Shown piece after piece: positions 52,794 through 61,633 of a DNA stretch of 64,000 nucleotides. The stretch is taken from contig NZ_CP132333.1 in assembly GCF_030758935.1 (NCBI RefSeq), positions 1,984,992-2,048,991 of the forward strand, written 5' to 3'. The notes below the pieces were generated by a model. The model worked only from the letters and a program-made list of their open reading frames with translations, ran no database searches and was not told the DNA's origin. A program made the translations under genes and the position numbers. Each line of letters begins with the position of its first letter. Within the stretch, counting starts at the first letter, position 1. Source of the stretch: Geothrix sp. PMB-07 (GTDB lineage Bacteria > Acidobacteriota > Holophagae > Holophagales > Holophagaceae).

Positions 52794-54014
52794 CTACTCC
52801 AGCCAGCGGCGGAGCGGATCCAGCGCCAGCGTGATGATCGATTGGCGTTTCAAAGTGAACCGGACCTGAAGCAGCATGTTCGGCCGCAGGGTCACATGCG
52901 AGAGGCGTTTGGGGCGATCCGGGAGGATCTCGATCTCCACGCGGAAGGAAGGCACCTCGAGTTTGGCTTCCTCCCCGAGAACCTCCCGGATCTCGTAGGG
53001 GGAAACCAGGTCGTTGCCGATGCGGGAGACTCGCCCTTTCAGGGTGCCGTGCTGGGCGAAGGGATAGGCTTCCAGCTCCAGGTTCACCAGGCTTCCGGGC
53101 CGCACGTAAGGCCGATCCTTTTCGGCGAGAAAGGCCACCGCCTGCAGCGTTGAATCCTCGGGGATGAGCTTGGCCAGGGTCTGGCCGGCTTGCACCACAT
53201 CTCCGGGTCGGGCCACCAGCGCCTCCAGGAAACCGTCCACCGGGGCGAGGATCTCTGTTTGGCGAAGGGTGGCATCCAGGGCATCCCGCTTGGATTGAAT
53301 CCCACTCATCTCCTGGGAATGCTGCCAAAGCTGGCGCTGTCTCGCGCTTTCCAGGGCGCTCAGTTCTTGCATGATCTGCACCAGCTGCTGTTCGGCGGCT
53401 TCCTGCTGGCGCAGCCCGGCATTGAGGGCATCCTTGGCTTCCGCGACGTCGCTCTGGGAGGTGTAACCCTCTTTGAGGAGCCTCTCGGACTTCTGGGCTT
53501 TTCCGCGCAGGTGCTCGACCGAACTCCGGAAGCTGGCGATCTGGGCCTTCTGCTTGGCAATCTTGCTCTGGATGGCCTGGATCTGATCCTGGGTCAGCTT
53601 CTCTTCGCGGGCTGTGAATCCCTGGCCTTCTGACCGCAGCAACTGCAGCTGGCGATCCGTTTCGATGAGGGTGCTCTGCAGTTGTGCGGCCTCGATGCGG
53701 GCGACGGGCTGACCCTGGCGCAACCGGTCGCCGCTGTGGCCATAGAGCTTGCTTACCACCCCTGCGACTTGGGCCTGCAGCTGCCTGACGCCGGCGGCGG
53801 GCTGGAGGATGCCGTGGCTCGTTGAGATCATCTCCACTTTCCCGAAGATGCTGACGGCGATGGAGGAGGCCACGAGGGCCGCCATGACCCAGAGCAGGGA
53901 CCAGGTCCACGGGGGAGACACCCGGAGTGGCTCCCGGACGTCCTCTTCCTGAAACAGGTGTTCCAGGGCTTCTTTACGGAAGAGGGATTCCTTCGGGCCT
54001 TGGTTCGGGTCCAA
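52794..54014 (-). CDS. HlyD-family periplasmic adaptor for the peptide exporter
   Basis: 406 aa. Cytoplasmic N-terminus, one membrane helix (SLLWVMAALVASSIAVSIFG), lipoyl-like half-motifs (GVVSKLYGHSGDRLRQGQPVARIE and ILAPVDGFLEALVARPGDVVQAGQTLAKL), a long coiled-coil hairpin at ~110-260 and a beta-barrel domain. Like HlyD and LanT-associated adaptors, it would link the inner-membrane exporter to an outer-membrane channel (TolC-like, not in the window). The TTG start is supported by GGAG six bases upstream. It lies directly before the PCAT gene. Confidence 0.9.
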   Translation of the reverse strand: MDPNQGPKESLFRKEALEHLFQEEDVREPLRVSPPWTWSLLWVMAALVASSIAVSIFGKVEMISTSHGILQPAAGVRQLQAQVAGVVSKLYGHSGDRLRQGQPVARIEAAQLQSTLIETDRQLQLLRSEGQGFTAREEKLTQDQIQAIQSKIAKQKAQIASFRSSVEHLRGKAQKSERLLKEGYTSQSDVAEAKDALNAGLRQQEAAEQQLVQIMQELSALESARQRQLWQHSQEMSGIQSKRDALDATLRQTEILAPVDGFLEALVARPGDVVQAGQTLAKLIPEDSTLQAVAFLAEKDRPYVRPGSLVNLELEAYPFAQHGTLKGRVSRIGNDLVSPYEIREVLGEEAKLEVPSFRVEIEILPDRPKRLSHVTLRPNMLLQVRFTLKRQSIITLALDPLRRWLE

Positions 54015-54047
54015 AACGGGCTCCGTGAAACGCTTGAGGATTGAGGC

Positions 54048-57000
54048 TCAGGCCGATAGGACGTCGGGACGGTTATTGGCTGACCGAGCTAAACGGGATT
54101 CGTACAGTCGCTCAAGAAAGTCGTAGAGGACGAATTCCTGGGCCCTCTGGGAAGAGCGGAAGAGGCGGTTGAGATGCATGTGGATGTAACTCCGGACGAG
54201 GGCCTCCAGAGGCTGAGTCAGGCGGCCTTCGGTTTCCTTCTGCCGGAGGCGTTGAAAGCATTCAGAGGTGCTCTGGTTGAAACGGTTCAGGAGCGCCAGA
54301 CCAGGCCTGAGGTCGTCCAAAGGTTCCGCTTCCGCGAACAACCAGGCATCCATCTCCTTCCGCCACTGCCTGAACCGTTCCCCCAATTTCACATCCAGTC
54401 CACGCTTTGACTGGAACTCCTGAGCAAAGGCGATCCGCGCCTTCCGGACGATGTCAAGCCTGGCAGGGAGGTCGAACCCCAAACCAGACAGGAGGCCATC
54501 CATGGCTTTCAAGCCAAGGCGCCAGCGGTGGGCTCCGCCAGCGTCTCCCGGGTAGGTCTGCACGAGGCCCAGCACCAGCTCGCTGTCGTGCCAGAAGAAA
54601 TCCTCGGCCAGTTGGAGTCCCTCCACGCCGCCGTACCGTTCCAGTTCAGGCTCATACGTATCCGATTGCAGTTTCCAGCACCATCCATCGGCCATCAGGG
54701 GTGCCAGCATCGCGTGGGCCCGAGGAAGCAACTCCTCCATCAGGCCCTTGGGGTTTCCATGGAATCGCAACCTCAAGTGGTTCCCGGGGTCGCCGTAGCG
54801 CAGAAAGAACCAGCGGTCCCATAGGCCCCGGGTCTCCTCGAGAAGAGGCACCAGACCTTGGATCAGGATCTGGTCGGCGGTGCTGGAACCGGCATATAGC
54901 TTGAGGTAGAGCCACTCGGATCCCGGCGCGAAGTGCCGAACAGGGGCGTCGGCGTCTGGCACGAGCTTGGCCCAGGCCGCTTCTGGGTTGCGGCTCCGGA
55001 GCGGCTGTGGTTCGGGCGACCTGGTGTAGGAGATGACCAACTCGTGGGTATGGCGTCCTTCTGGACTCTCGGCCAAGAGTTCCTGCGGGGAGGGATAGAA
55101 CTCCTGCAGTTGGAACCCTGGACGTTTGGCCACCAATCGCAGCAGCGTTTCCACCCATGGCGCGTGGTCCAGGTCTGCGAGAAGTTCGTTGTCGCCATCG
55201 GCCAACACCACGAAGCGGGGCAGGTTCCGACTTGTCCGGAAGGATTGGAATCGCAGGTACGCCTCGGATCCTGTGGTATCGAGGATGGCCTTGATCTCCT
55301 TGCCTTCGATATTCCACCGCGCCTTGGCCAGGATGTGGCGTCCCCTGCGCACTCGCGGCAGGTAAGGCAGGTCCGAAAGGCAGCCCCAGTCCCATCCCGC
55401 GAACGAGCCGTCCTGATCCTGCAGGCGACCCAGGAAGCGATAGACGCTCAGGCCTCGGGAGTAGCTGTGAGCCGACGTCAGCCGGGGGATGACCTCGCAG
55501 CCAAGCTGTCTGGACCGGAGGGCCACGCGAGAGCCCACCACGGAGACCAGAAGATCCTGCATGGGGATCTGGCAGGAGGGCTGAGCACCACCTGCGCCCA
55601 GAAAGGGAATCTCATGGTCCCGCAGCAGAGGGCGGCACAGGACATTGCCCATGCGCCCTTCGGGCAGGTGGACTACCTCCGCGTAGATGGCTTCCGGTCG
55701 GAATTTTGCCTCAGCCTCCAGATGCGCTTTCACCTGGGCTTCGAGCTGAGGGTCACCATGGCAGAAGCGCCCGAGGAGCCGGGCCCCGGAGGGGCCGGAA
55801 TAATTCCCCAGGATGAACTGGTAATCGCCAGCGTCCACAGCCTCGGCCGAGGCCGCCACCAGGGTGGCCATGGCGGCAAAGGCATCAGGCAGGGCTGGTG
55901 GGGCGGGATTTTCCAGTGCCTTGAGATCCTCATCGGTGAGCTCCCACTCAAGAGCCTTGCCGAGTGCCAATAGGCGTTTCGAAAGGAAGGCATCTCGCGG
56001 CGTGAAGCGCGGGTAGTCGGGCTCACCCGTGGCGGGGAAGGGCAGGCCCTCCAGCAGGGGGGTTGCCTCCATTGCCACAGAGCCACTGGACTCAAATCCA
56101 ATGCCGGTCTCCTCGTCCAAGGCCTCCAGAAGCGGCACCCAGCGGGCCTCGTAGCGTTCGTGGAAAGCGCTTCTGAAGGCCTTCATGGGGTCGGAGGTCC
56201 GGGAGCCGAGACGGTGCAGGAGGGCGATGCCATCGTCCAGATCCTTTCGGACGCGCGAGCTCAGTCGGGCTTCTGGTGCAGGTCGGTTGAGATCTACCTG
56301 GAAGAGGTGTTTGAGATTGATCTTGACCGGCAAGGATTCAAGATCCTTCGCCAAGGCGCGGTAGGCCTTTGGGGAATGGCCAAGCCCGGCCTCATCGATG
56401 CTCAGAAGGGCATCCCGGATGGAGGCCAGCTTCTCTCCGAGCCGGCGGGTTTCCTCCTGCGAGGCCAACTGGGCGATCACACCGTGGATCGGTTCTTGGC
56501 CGGTGACAGCCGGGTACAGATTCGAGACCAGCACCTGGCTGTCGATGAGTTCATGGATGAACGCGCCGGCATCCTGCTCATCCACCTCTTCTTCGAGCAT
56601 CAGGGAATGCGCGAGAGCAGCCATGGAGGTACCGTCAGCGGCGAGTTTCAGCACCGCTGCCAGGTAGTCGGGGCACTCCAGGGCCACCAGATGGTAATTC
56701 CGGCCCCGTTCCGCACCGAGGCGGGCTTCGGCGTAGCGGAGTCGCCCGGCTGCCTTGTAGAGGCTGCTGTTGGGGCGATAGGTGAGGGTTCTTCGAACTG
56801 CTGGGTCTTTCTCGAGGGCCTCCACGAGCGCGCACAGGTAGTCCATATCCAGTCGAGTCCGGCGCGCGCACTGAGCCAGACCTTCCACCCTGAGATGGGT
56901 ATCCTCACCCCAGCTGCCTGTGGAACAGGCCGCGAATAGGCCAAAGGGCGTCGGGCGGGAGGCCATACGGCTCAGATAGCGGATCAGGCTCTGTTCCAGG

Positions 57001-57281
57001 CGGCTGCGCTTGTCATCGGCGAGTGCGCCTTGCAGCCAGGGGTCGATCAGTTCGTCCAGGTCGGGAGAGGCCAGGAACAGGGCATCCCGAACTTCCGGCC
57101 GAAGGACGCTCTCTCTCAGGTGCTGACGCAGGCCCTCGCGGTCGGCCTGGAGGGCCGCTTCCAATTCGCCCCAGGTCGCCCCGGGAGCGCGGAGATCCTT
57201 GGACCAGCTGGACAGGACATCGAAGGGAAGGGTGGGTGTGCGAAACGCGAAGCGGGGATCGGAGTGAAAGGGATGCGCCAT
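54048..57281 (-). CDS. lanB: Full-length LanB lanthipeptide dehydratase
   Basis: 1077 aa, typical for class I LanB. The N-terminal glutamylation domain has IRYLSRMASRPTPFGLFAAC at residues 100-119, the Lant_dehydr_N hallmark. The C-terminal elimination domain (SpaB_C) starts near residue 790 (WLYLKLYAGSSTADQILIQG; WFFLRYGDPGNHLRLRF) and ends with RSYIHMHLNRLFRSS. Using Glu-tRNA, LanB glutamylates Ser/Thr of LanA and eliminates glutamate to give dehydroalanine/dehydrobutyrine. Both domains are in one chain, unlike split LanBs. ATG 57281 lies 17 bases after the lanC stop; its ribosome-binding site is weak, so coupling is likely. Confidence 0.95.
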   Translation of the reverse strand: MAHPFHSDPRFAFRTPTLPFDVLSSWSKDLRAPGATWGELEAALQADREGLRQHLRESVLRPEVRDALFLASPDLDELIDPWLQGALADDKRSRLEQSLIRYLSRMASRPTPFGLFAACSTGSWGEDTHLRVEGLAQCARRTRLDMDYLCALVEALEKDPAVRRTLTYRPNSSLYKAAGRLRYAEARLGAERGRNYHLVALECPDYLAAVLKLAADGTSMAALAHSLMLEEEVDEQDAGAFIHELIDSQVLVSNLYPAVTGQEPIHGVIAQLASQEETRRLGEKLASIRDALLSIDEAGLGHSPKAYRALAKDLESLPVKINLKHLFQVDLNRPAPEARLSSRVRKDLDDGIALLHRLGSRTSDPMKAFRSAFHERYEARWVPLLEALDEETGIGFESSGSVAMEATPLLEGLPFPATGEPDYPRFTPRDAFLSKRLLALGKALEWELTDEDLKALENPAPPALPDAFAAMATLVAASAEAVDAGDYQFILGNYSGPSGARLLGRFCHGDPQLEAQVKAHLEAEAKFRPEAIYAEVVHLPEGRMGNVLCRPLLRDHEIPFLGAGGAQPSCQIPMQDLLVSVVGSRVALRSRQLGCEVIPRLTSAHSYSRGLSVYRFLGRLQDQDGSFAGWDWGCLSDLPYLPRVRRGRHILAKARWNIEGKEIKAILDTTGSEAYLRFQSFRTSRNLPRFVVLADGDNELLADLDHAPWVETLLRLVAKRPGFQLQEFYPSPQELLAESPEGRHTHELVISYTRSPEPQPLRSRNPEAAWAKLVPDADAPVRHFAPGSEWLYLKLYAGSSTADQILIQGLVPLLEETRGLWDRWFFLRYGDPGNHLRLRFHGNPKGLMEELLPRAHAMLAPLMADGWCWKLQSDTYEPELERYGGVEGLQLAEDFFWHDSELVLGLVQTYPGDAGGAHRWRLGLKAMDGLLSGLGFDLPARLDIVRKARIAFAQEFQSKRGLDVKLGERFRQWRKEMDAWLFAEAEPLDDLRPGLALLNRFNQSTSECFQRLRQKETEGRLTQPLEALVRSYIHMHLNRLFRSSQRAQEFVLYDFLERLYESRLARSANNRPDVLSA

Positions 57282-57298
57282 GGCTGTCGTATGGTCGT

Positions 57299-58603
57299 TC
57301 AGCGGGTGGGGACAAGGGAGGGCGTGCTGATCAGCAGAAAGCGGTCCCAGGACAAGTCGGCGCCTTCCAGGAGGGACAGCAGGGCCAGGGCCACGCCCGC
57401 CGCGCCTTCCAGCAGGCCGGGGTCGGGGTGGCGATCCTGAGCGAGTGAGGGCGAGGTGGCGGGATCCGCGGGGCGGTAATGGTGGAACCCCGCGAAGCCT
57501 GTTCCGGGCTGGTGGGAATCCAGCACATGTTTGAGGTAGACCTGGCCCGCAGCCAGGAAAGCCAGATCGCCCGTGGCCTGGTGCAGGCGGTTGAAGATGT
57601 GAAGGTTCCCCGCGCTCCCGTGACAGAGCGACACATCCATCACGCCAGAGCGCTCGATGGGGCGGGAGGCAGCGAGTCGCGCCAGATTCAGCGCCAAGGC
57701 TTCCCAACGGACGTTTCCGACCAGTTGGGCGGTGTTCAGTAGGGCGATGGAAGCGCCCAGGTCTCCGTAGCACCAGGCAATGCGGTTGGAGGCCTGCGGA
57801 GCCCGGTCCATTTCGACTGGGCACCAGCCTGCGAGGTAGGCGCCACCGTCGGGATCCTGCAGCTGGGTTTTCAGCCAGGCCATCCCTGCCGTGAGAAGCC
57901 GTCCAGACCTCTTCGGGGCGATCCCGGCAGCGGCCATGGCCGCCAGCAGATGGAGCACACCAGGAATGCCGTGGGCCAATCCCAGATTCAGGTAACCCTG
58001 AGGGGCCTGCTCGCATTGCCATGACGGCAGGCGCTCCGGCGGAGTGATCCAGGCAAGGCCGGGCCCCCGGGGCGTGGCCTTGGCTTCGAGCCGGTCCAAC
58101 ACCTTCTCCAGAATCTTCCGCCCCGATGGTCTAGGCAGCCGCTCCAGGCCGTACACCCCCCAGCCCACCAGGCCGGAGATGAGATCGTATTCCTCGGTCC
58201 ATCGGCCCGACGCAAGGTGTTCCAGGAGGATGTCATCCATGTCGGCGTTGGGATCGTCCTCGGTCTCCATGAATACGTGCCGATTCAGGTGCTCCAAACA
58301 CCAGCCAATGCCCAGGTAGCCCCCATAGAGCGTTGGCGTCGGGGATTCCTCCACCTTGTCAATGGCCAGGGCCAGGAGATCATGGGCCCGTTGCCGCATG
58401 TCCTCGAAGCCGACGCGCCGCGATAGGTGCCCCAGGAGGAGGGCTGCGCCTGAAAGGCCTGAAGCCAGGCTCGGCCCCATCTGATCCCGGGCCTCCCACA
58501 GGGCTTCGGCGACCGACTCCACCAGGCCGAGGATGCGCGCGTGTTGGGCCGAGGACGTGGCGATGGTCAGGCGTTTCGTGGGCTGTGGGGAGATGACTGT
58601 CAC
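57299..58603 (-). CDS. lanC: LanC lanthionine synthetase (cyclase)
   Basis: 434 aa. Zinc ligands are all present: Cys278 in IAWCYGDLG and Cys327-His328 in VSLCHGSAG, plus the active-site His211 in GLAHGIPGVLHLLA. Gly-rich helical-toroid repeats (SGLSGAALLLG, LYGGYLGIGWCLEHL, ISGLVGWGVYGLERL, LLEGAAGVALALLS) fit LanC. It adds Cys thiols to dehydrated Ser/Thr to form (methyl)lanthionine rings. The GTG start is chosen for AAGGA seven bases upstream; the frame is open further upstream but the extra sequence is Pro-rich and unlike LanC. First gene of the lanCB-hlyD-PCAT-ABC operon. Confidence 0.95.
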   Translation of the reverse strand: MTVISPQPTKRLTIATSSAQHARILGLVESVAEALWEARDQMGPSLASGLSGAALLLGHLSRRVGFEDMRQRAHDLLALAIDKVEESPTPTLYGGYLGIGWCLEHLNRHVFMETEDDPNADMDDILLEHLASGRWTEEYDLISGLVGWGVYGLERLPRPSGRKILEKVLDRLEAKATPRGPGLAWITPPERLPSWQCEQAPQGYLNLGLAHGIPGVLHLLAAMAAAGIAPKRSGRLLTAGMAWLKTQLQDPDGGAYLAGWCPVEMDRAPQASNRIAWCYGDLGASIALLNTAQLVGNVRWEALALNLARLAASRPIERSGVMDVSLCHGSAGNLHIFNRLHQATGDLAFLAAGQVYLKHVLDSHQPGTGFAGFHHYRPADPATSPSLAQDRHPDPGLLEGAAGVALALLSLLEGADLSWDRFLLISTPSLVPTR

Positions 58604-58734
58604 GTTCGCATCCTTGGCGATGAGGTGGGACTCGCGTCCCTTGGGCAACCACGCATCGCCCGGGAACCTGCAGGGCGGCTTGGGTGCACAAGGGGGGTTC
58701 AAGGACTTTGAAGCCGACTCCAGCCCTGGACCTA

Positions 58735-58767
58735 GATCCACTTTGAAGATTTCCGAGTGGTCCACCT
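58735..58767 (-). repeat. GTGGACC double-repeat element, copy C
   Basis: On the minus strand, AGGTGGACCACTCGG (ending at 58767) and AAGTGGATCTAGG (from 58743) are 24 bases apart. This is the same two-unit order as copies A and B, in inverted orientation, ~130 bases upstream of lanC and just after the dinB stop. Confidence 0.55.
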
Positions 58768-58788
58768 GAGGATGGCGGTCTTCGCCCC

Positions 58789-59952
58789 TCAGCGGTCGAA
58801 CAGTCCCGGCTCCCGCACCACCTGAGGTTCGGGGGTTGTGAAGGGGGCATCGCATGGCTTCACCAGAGCCCCGGCACGGAGGCCCAGCAGGCGGATTTTT
58901 CGATCCAGGGGCACGCGCCTCAGGCAGGTTCGCGCGGCATCCCGAAGGGCTTCCGCATTCGCAATGGGCAGGGCCAGGGTGTGATCGCGGGTGATGGTGG
59001 AGAAATCTTCGTAGCGGAGTTTGATGCCGATGCACCCGGCCACATAACCCTTCCGGCCGAGGTCCTGGGCAAGGCGTTCACAGAGATCCAGGAGGATGCG
59101 GGTGAGGGCATCCCGATCCTGCTTCGGGTGAAGATCCCGCTCGAAGGTGGTTTCACGGCTGATGGATTTCGGTTCGCGGAAAGTGGTCAACGGTCGCTCG
59201 TCGCGGCCGTGGGCAGCTTCGTGCAGCCAGGCGCCGTAGCTTCGGCCGAAATGCTCCACCAGCCAGGTGCGATCCGCCGCAGCCAGCTCGCCGATGGTGC
59301 GGATGCCCAAGCCCTCCAGCTTCGCGGTGGCCTTGGGGCCGATGCCGTTCAGGGCTGAACAGCGCAGGGGCCAGATTCGGCTGGGGATGTCATCCAGGCC
59401 CAGAAGGGTGATGCCATCGGGTTTCTGGAGCTCGGATGCGAGTTTGGATAACAGCTTGTTGGGGGTGATGCCGATGGAGCAAGTCAGGCCCGTGGCCTCC
59501 CGCACCGCAGCCTTCAGCCGAAGGGCCAGTTCCCGGGATTCACCGGGCACCTCCGTCAGATCGATGTAGATCTCGTCGATGCCCCGATCCTCGATGCAGG
59601 GTGCGAGTTCCGCCACGGCGGCCTTGAACGCCCGCGACACCCGGCTGTAGGCCTCGAAGTGCGCGGGCAGGAGGATGGCCTCTGGGGCCAAAGCCGCCGC
59701 CTTCATCAGGCCCATGCCGGAGCGCACCCCGAAGGCCCGGGCCTCGTAGGTGGCCGTGGTGGCCACACCGCGGCCCACATAGTGCTTGAGCTTGGGGAAG
59801 GCTGCGCCCGCTTCCACCGCGCTCGCACGCCGCCCTCCCACTACCACCGGGAGCCCCTTCAGTTCTGGATGCTCCAGCAGTTCCACCGAGGCGAAGAAGG
59901 CATCCATGTCCAGATGGGCAATGCGGCGAGGTGAGGCGGAGGTGGACTCCAT
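58789..59952 (-). CDS. dinB: DNA polymerase IV (Y family)
   Basis: 387 aa. Catalytic palm motifs: HLDMDAFFASVELLEHPELKGLPVVVGG and EDRGIDEIYIDLTEV. The steric and finger region is ATTATYEARAFGVRSGMGL, the HhH region is LNGIGPKATAKLEGLGIRTIGELA, and the little-finger domain has ISRETTFERDL. Error-prone translesion synthesis is the expected role. The C-terminus EPGLFDR resembles a beta-clamp-binding motif (QxxLF-like). The ATG is preceded by AAGGA. I found no convincing LexA box. It borders the lanthipeptide operon and is transcribed in the same direction. Confidence 0.93.
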   Translation of the reverse strand: MESTSASPRRIAHLDMDAFFASVELLEHPELKGLPVVVGGRRASAVEAGAAFPKLKHYVGRGVATTATYEARAFGVRSGMGLMKAAALAPEAILLPAHFEAYSRVSRAFKAAVAELAPCIEDRGIDEIYIDLTEVPGESRELALRLKAAVREATGLTCSIGITPNKLLSKLASELQKPDGITLLGLDDIPSRIWPLRCSALNGIGPKATAKLEGLGIRTIGELAAADRTWLVEHFGRSYGAWLHEAAHGRDERPLTTFREPKSISRETTFERDLHPKQDRDALTRILLDLCERLAQDLGRKGYVAGCIGIKLRYEDFSTITRDHTLALPIANAEALRDAARTCLRRVPLDRKIRLLGLRAGALVKPCDAPFTTPEPQVVREPGLFDR

Positions 59953-60106
59953 GCGAGGATCCTTGCGGGAATCCAGGGTAACGAAAAATAATCGAATCGG
60001 CCAGTTGGGTGTGAGTCTCTGCGTTGGTTTGAACCGCCCAGAGCTGCATGCACGCACATGGGGATGAATGCGTGCAGGTTCAGCGGAGTTGCTCCGGTCT
60101 GTGGGT

Positions 60107-61633
60107 TTAATACCGAGGATGTCCCTTCTGCAGTTGCTGCACCGCCGCCACCAGCGCATCCAGATCGCTCCGGGTGTTGTACAGGGCAAGGGAAGGACGG
60201 ACGGAGGCCTCCAACCCAAATCGCCGCAGGGCGGGCTGCGCGCAGTGGTGGCCCGAGCGCACGGCGATGCCTTCCCGGTTCAAGGCGGCCCCCACCTCTT
60301 CGGGGCGATGCCCTTCGAGGACGAAGGACAGGACGCCCGCCTTCTCCCGGGCGGTGCCGATGATCCGCAGGCCCGGAATCCGGCTGAGCGCTTCGGTGCC
60401 GTAGACGAGCAACTCGTGTTCATGGCGCTGGACATTCTCGAGGCCGAGACGGCTGAGGTAGTCCAGCGCCGCGCCCAGCCCCACGGCGTCGGCGATGTTC
60501 CCGGTGCCGGCCTCAAAGCGTGCGGGAGCCGCGTGATACACGGTGCGCTCGAAGGTCACGTCTGCGATCATGTTGCCGCCGCCCTGCCAGGGCGGCGTGG
60601 CGTTCAGGATCTCCGAGCGTCCGTAGAGCACGCCGATCCCCGTGGGGCCGAAGACCTTGTGCCCTGAGAAGACGTAGAAATCGGCATCGATGTCCTGCAC
60701 GTCGGCCTGCAGGTGCGAGACGGCCTGGGCGCCGTCCACCAGAACCTTGGCGCCATGCCGGTGGGCCAGGGCAGTCAGATCCTTCACGGGGTTGATGGTG
60801 CCAAGCGCGTTGGAGACATGGGTGAGGGACACCAGGCGGGTGCGGCTGTTGAGCAGCTTCTCGTATTCCTCAAGGATGACTTCGCCGCGCTCATCGATGG
60901 GAGCCACGCGCAGCCTGGCCCCCTTTTCGGCCGCCAGCTGCTGCCAGGGGACGATGTTGGAATGGTGCTCCAGCCAGGTGATGACGATCTCATCGCCGGG
61001 GCCGATGAAGCGTCGCCCCCAGCTTTGAGCCACCAGGTTGATGGCCTCGGTGGCGCCCCGCACGAAGACGATGTCTTGAACGGAAGGCGCGTTGAGGAAG
61101 CGCCGCACCTTCTCGCGGGCCCCCTCGTAGGCATCCGTGGACCGCGCCGCCAGGTCATGGGCGGCTCGGTGGATGTTGGAGTTCTCATGCCGGTAGAAGG
61201 CCGCGATGCGATCAATGACGGCGTTGGGTTTCTGGGTGGTGGCGGCGTTGTCGAGCCAGACCAGCGGCTTGCCATGGATGCGCTCCGCCAGGATGGGGAA
61301 GTCGCGGCGGACCGTGTGGACATCGAAGGGACCCGGGGCCGGATCGAGGGAAGGCACCAACTCGGGCTGGAACGTATCCAAGCCGAAGGGCGCGGGGGCT
61401 TGGTTCCAGGGCGATCCTGTCGCTGCCGCCGGGGCCGGCTCCAGGAAGTAGTAGTCAGGGGTCGGGGCGCCGGGTTCGGAAGGGGGCAACTGAGGTGCGG
61501 GATTCGGCGGCGGATCCCTGAACAGGTCGTTGGCGAGCTGGGTGAGAAGCCCGGCATCGATGGCATCCGGCCCGGCTGACAGGCCGCTCGTCCCGCTGAG
61601 TGGATGCTGCGGAAGGAGGCTGGAATGGGTCAT
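60107..61633 (-). CDS. SufS-like cysteine desulfurase with encapsulation-type N-terminal extension
   Basis: 508 aa. The C-terminal ~405 residues are a type II cysteine desulfurase: PLP Lys in YVFSGHKVFGPTGIG, persulfide Cys in VRSGHHCAQPALRRFG, plus LDNAATTQKPNAVI and HHSNIVPWQQLA. The first ~100 residues are Pro/Ala-rich and disordered, with short conserved-looking blocks (QHPLSGTSGLSAG; PGAPTPDYYFLEP). In family 2A encapsulin systems such an extension directs the enzyme into the shell. Its ATG overlaps the stop of the encapsulin gene by four bases. The enzyme releases sulfur from cysteine, and the compartment may store it as elemental sulfur or polysulfide. Confidence 0.92.
   Translation of the reverse strand: MTHSSLLPQHPLSGTSGLSAGPDAIDAGLLTQLANDLFRDPPPNPAPQLPPSEPGAPTPDYYFLEPAPAAATGSPWNQAPAPFGLDTFQPELVPSLDPAPGPFDVHTVRRDFPILAERIHGKPLVWLDNAATTQKPNAVIDRIAAFYRHENSNIHRAAHDLAARSTDAYEGAREKVRRFLNAPSVQDIVFVRGATEAINLVAQSWGRRFIGPGDEIVITWLEHHSNIVPWQQLAAEKGARLRVAPIDERGEVILEEYEKLLNSRTRLVSLTHVSNALGTINPVKDLTALAHRHGAKVLVDGAQAVSHLQADVQDIDADFYVFSGHKVFGPTGIGVLYGRSEILNATPPWQGGGNMIADVTFERTVYHAAPARFEAGTGNIADAVGLGAALDYLSRLGLENVQRHEHELLVYGTEALSRIPGLRIIGTAREKAGVLSFVLEGHRPEEVGAALNREGIAVRSGHHCAQPALRRFGLEASVRPSLALYNTRSDLDALVAAVQQLQKGHPRY

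Noticed and set aside
58604-58788. A possible second lanthipeptide precursor upstream of lanC (in-frame SASKSLNPPCAPKPPC)
   Set aside because: It is open straight into lanC without a stop, has no LSLNKET-type leader, no Gly-Gly site and no good ribosome-binding site.
59953-60106. LexA (SOS) box upstream of dinB
   Set aside because: A TTGGTTTGAACC-like stretch is present but does not match a recognised LexA consensus well enough.
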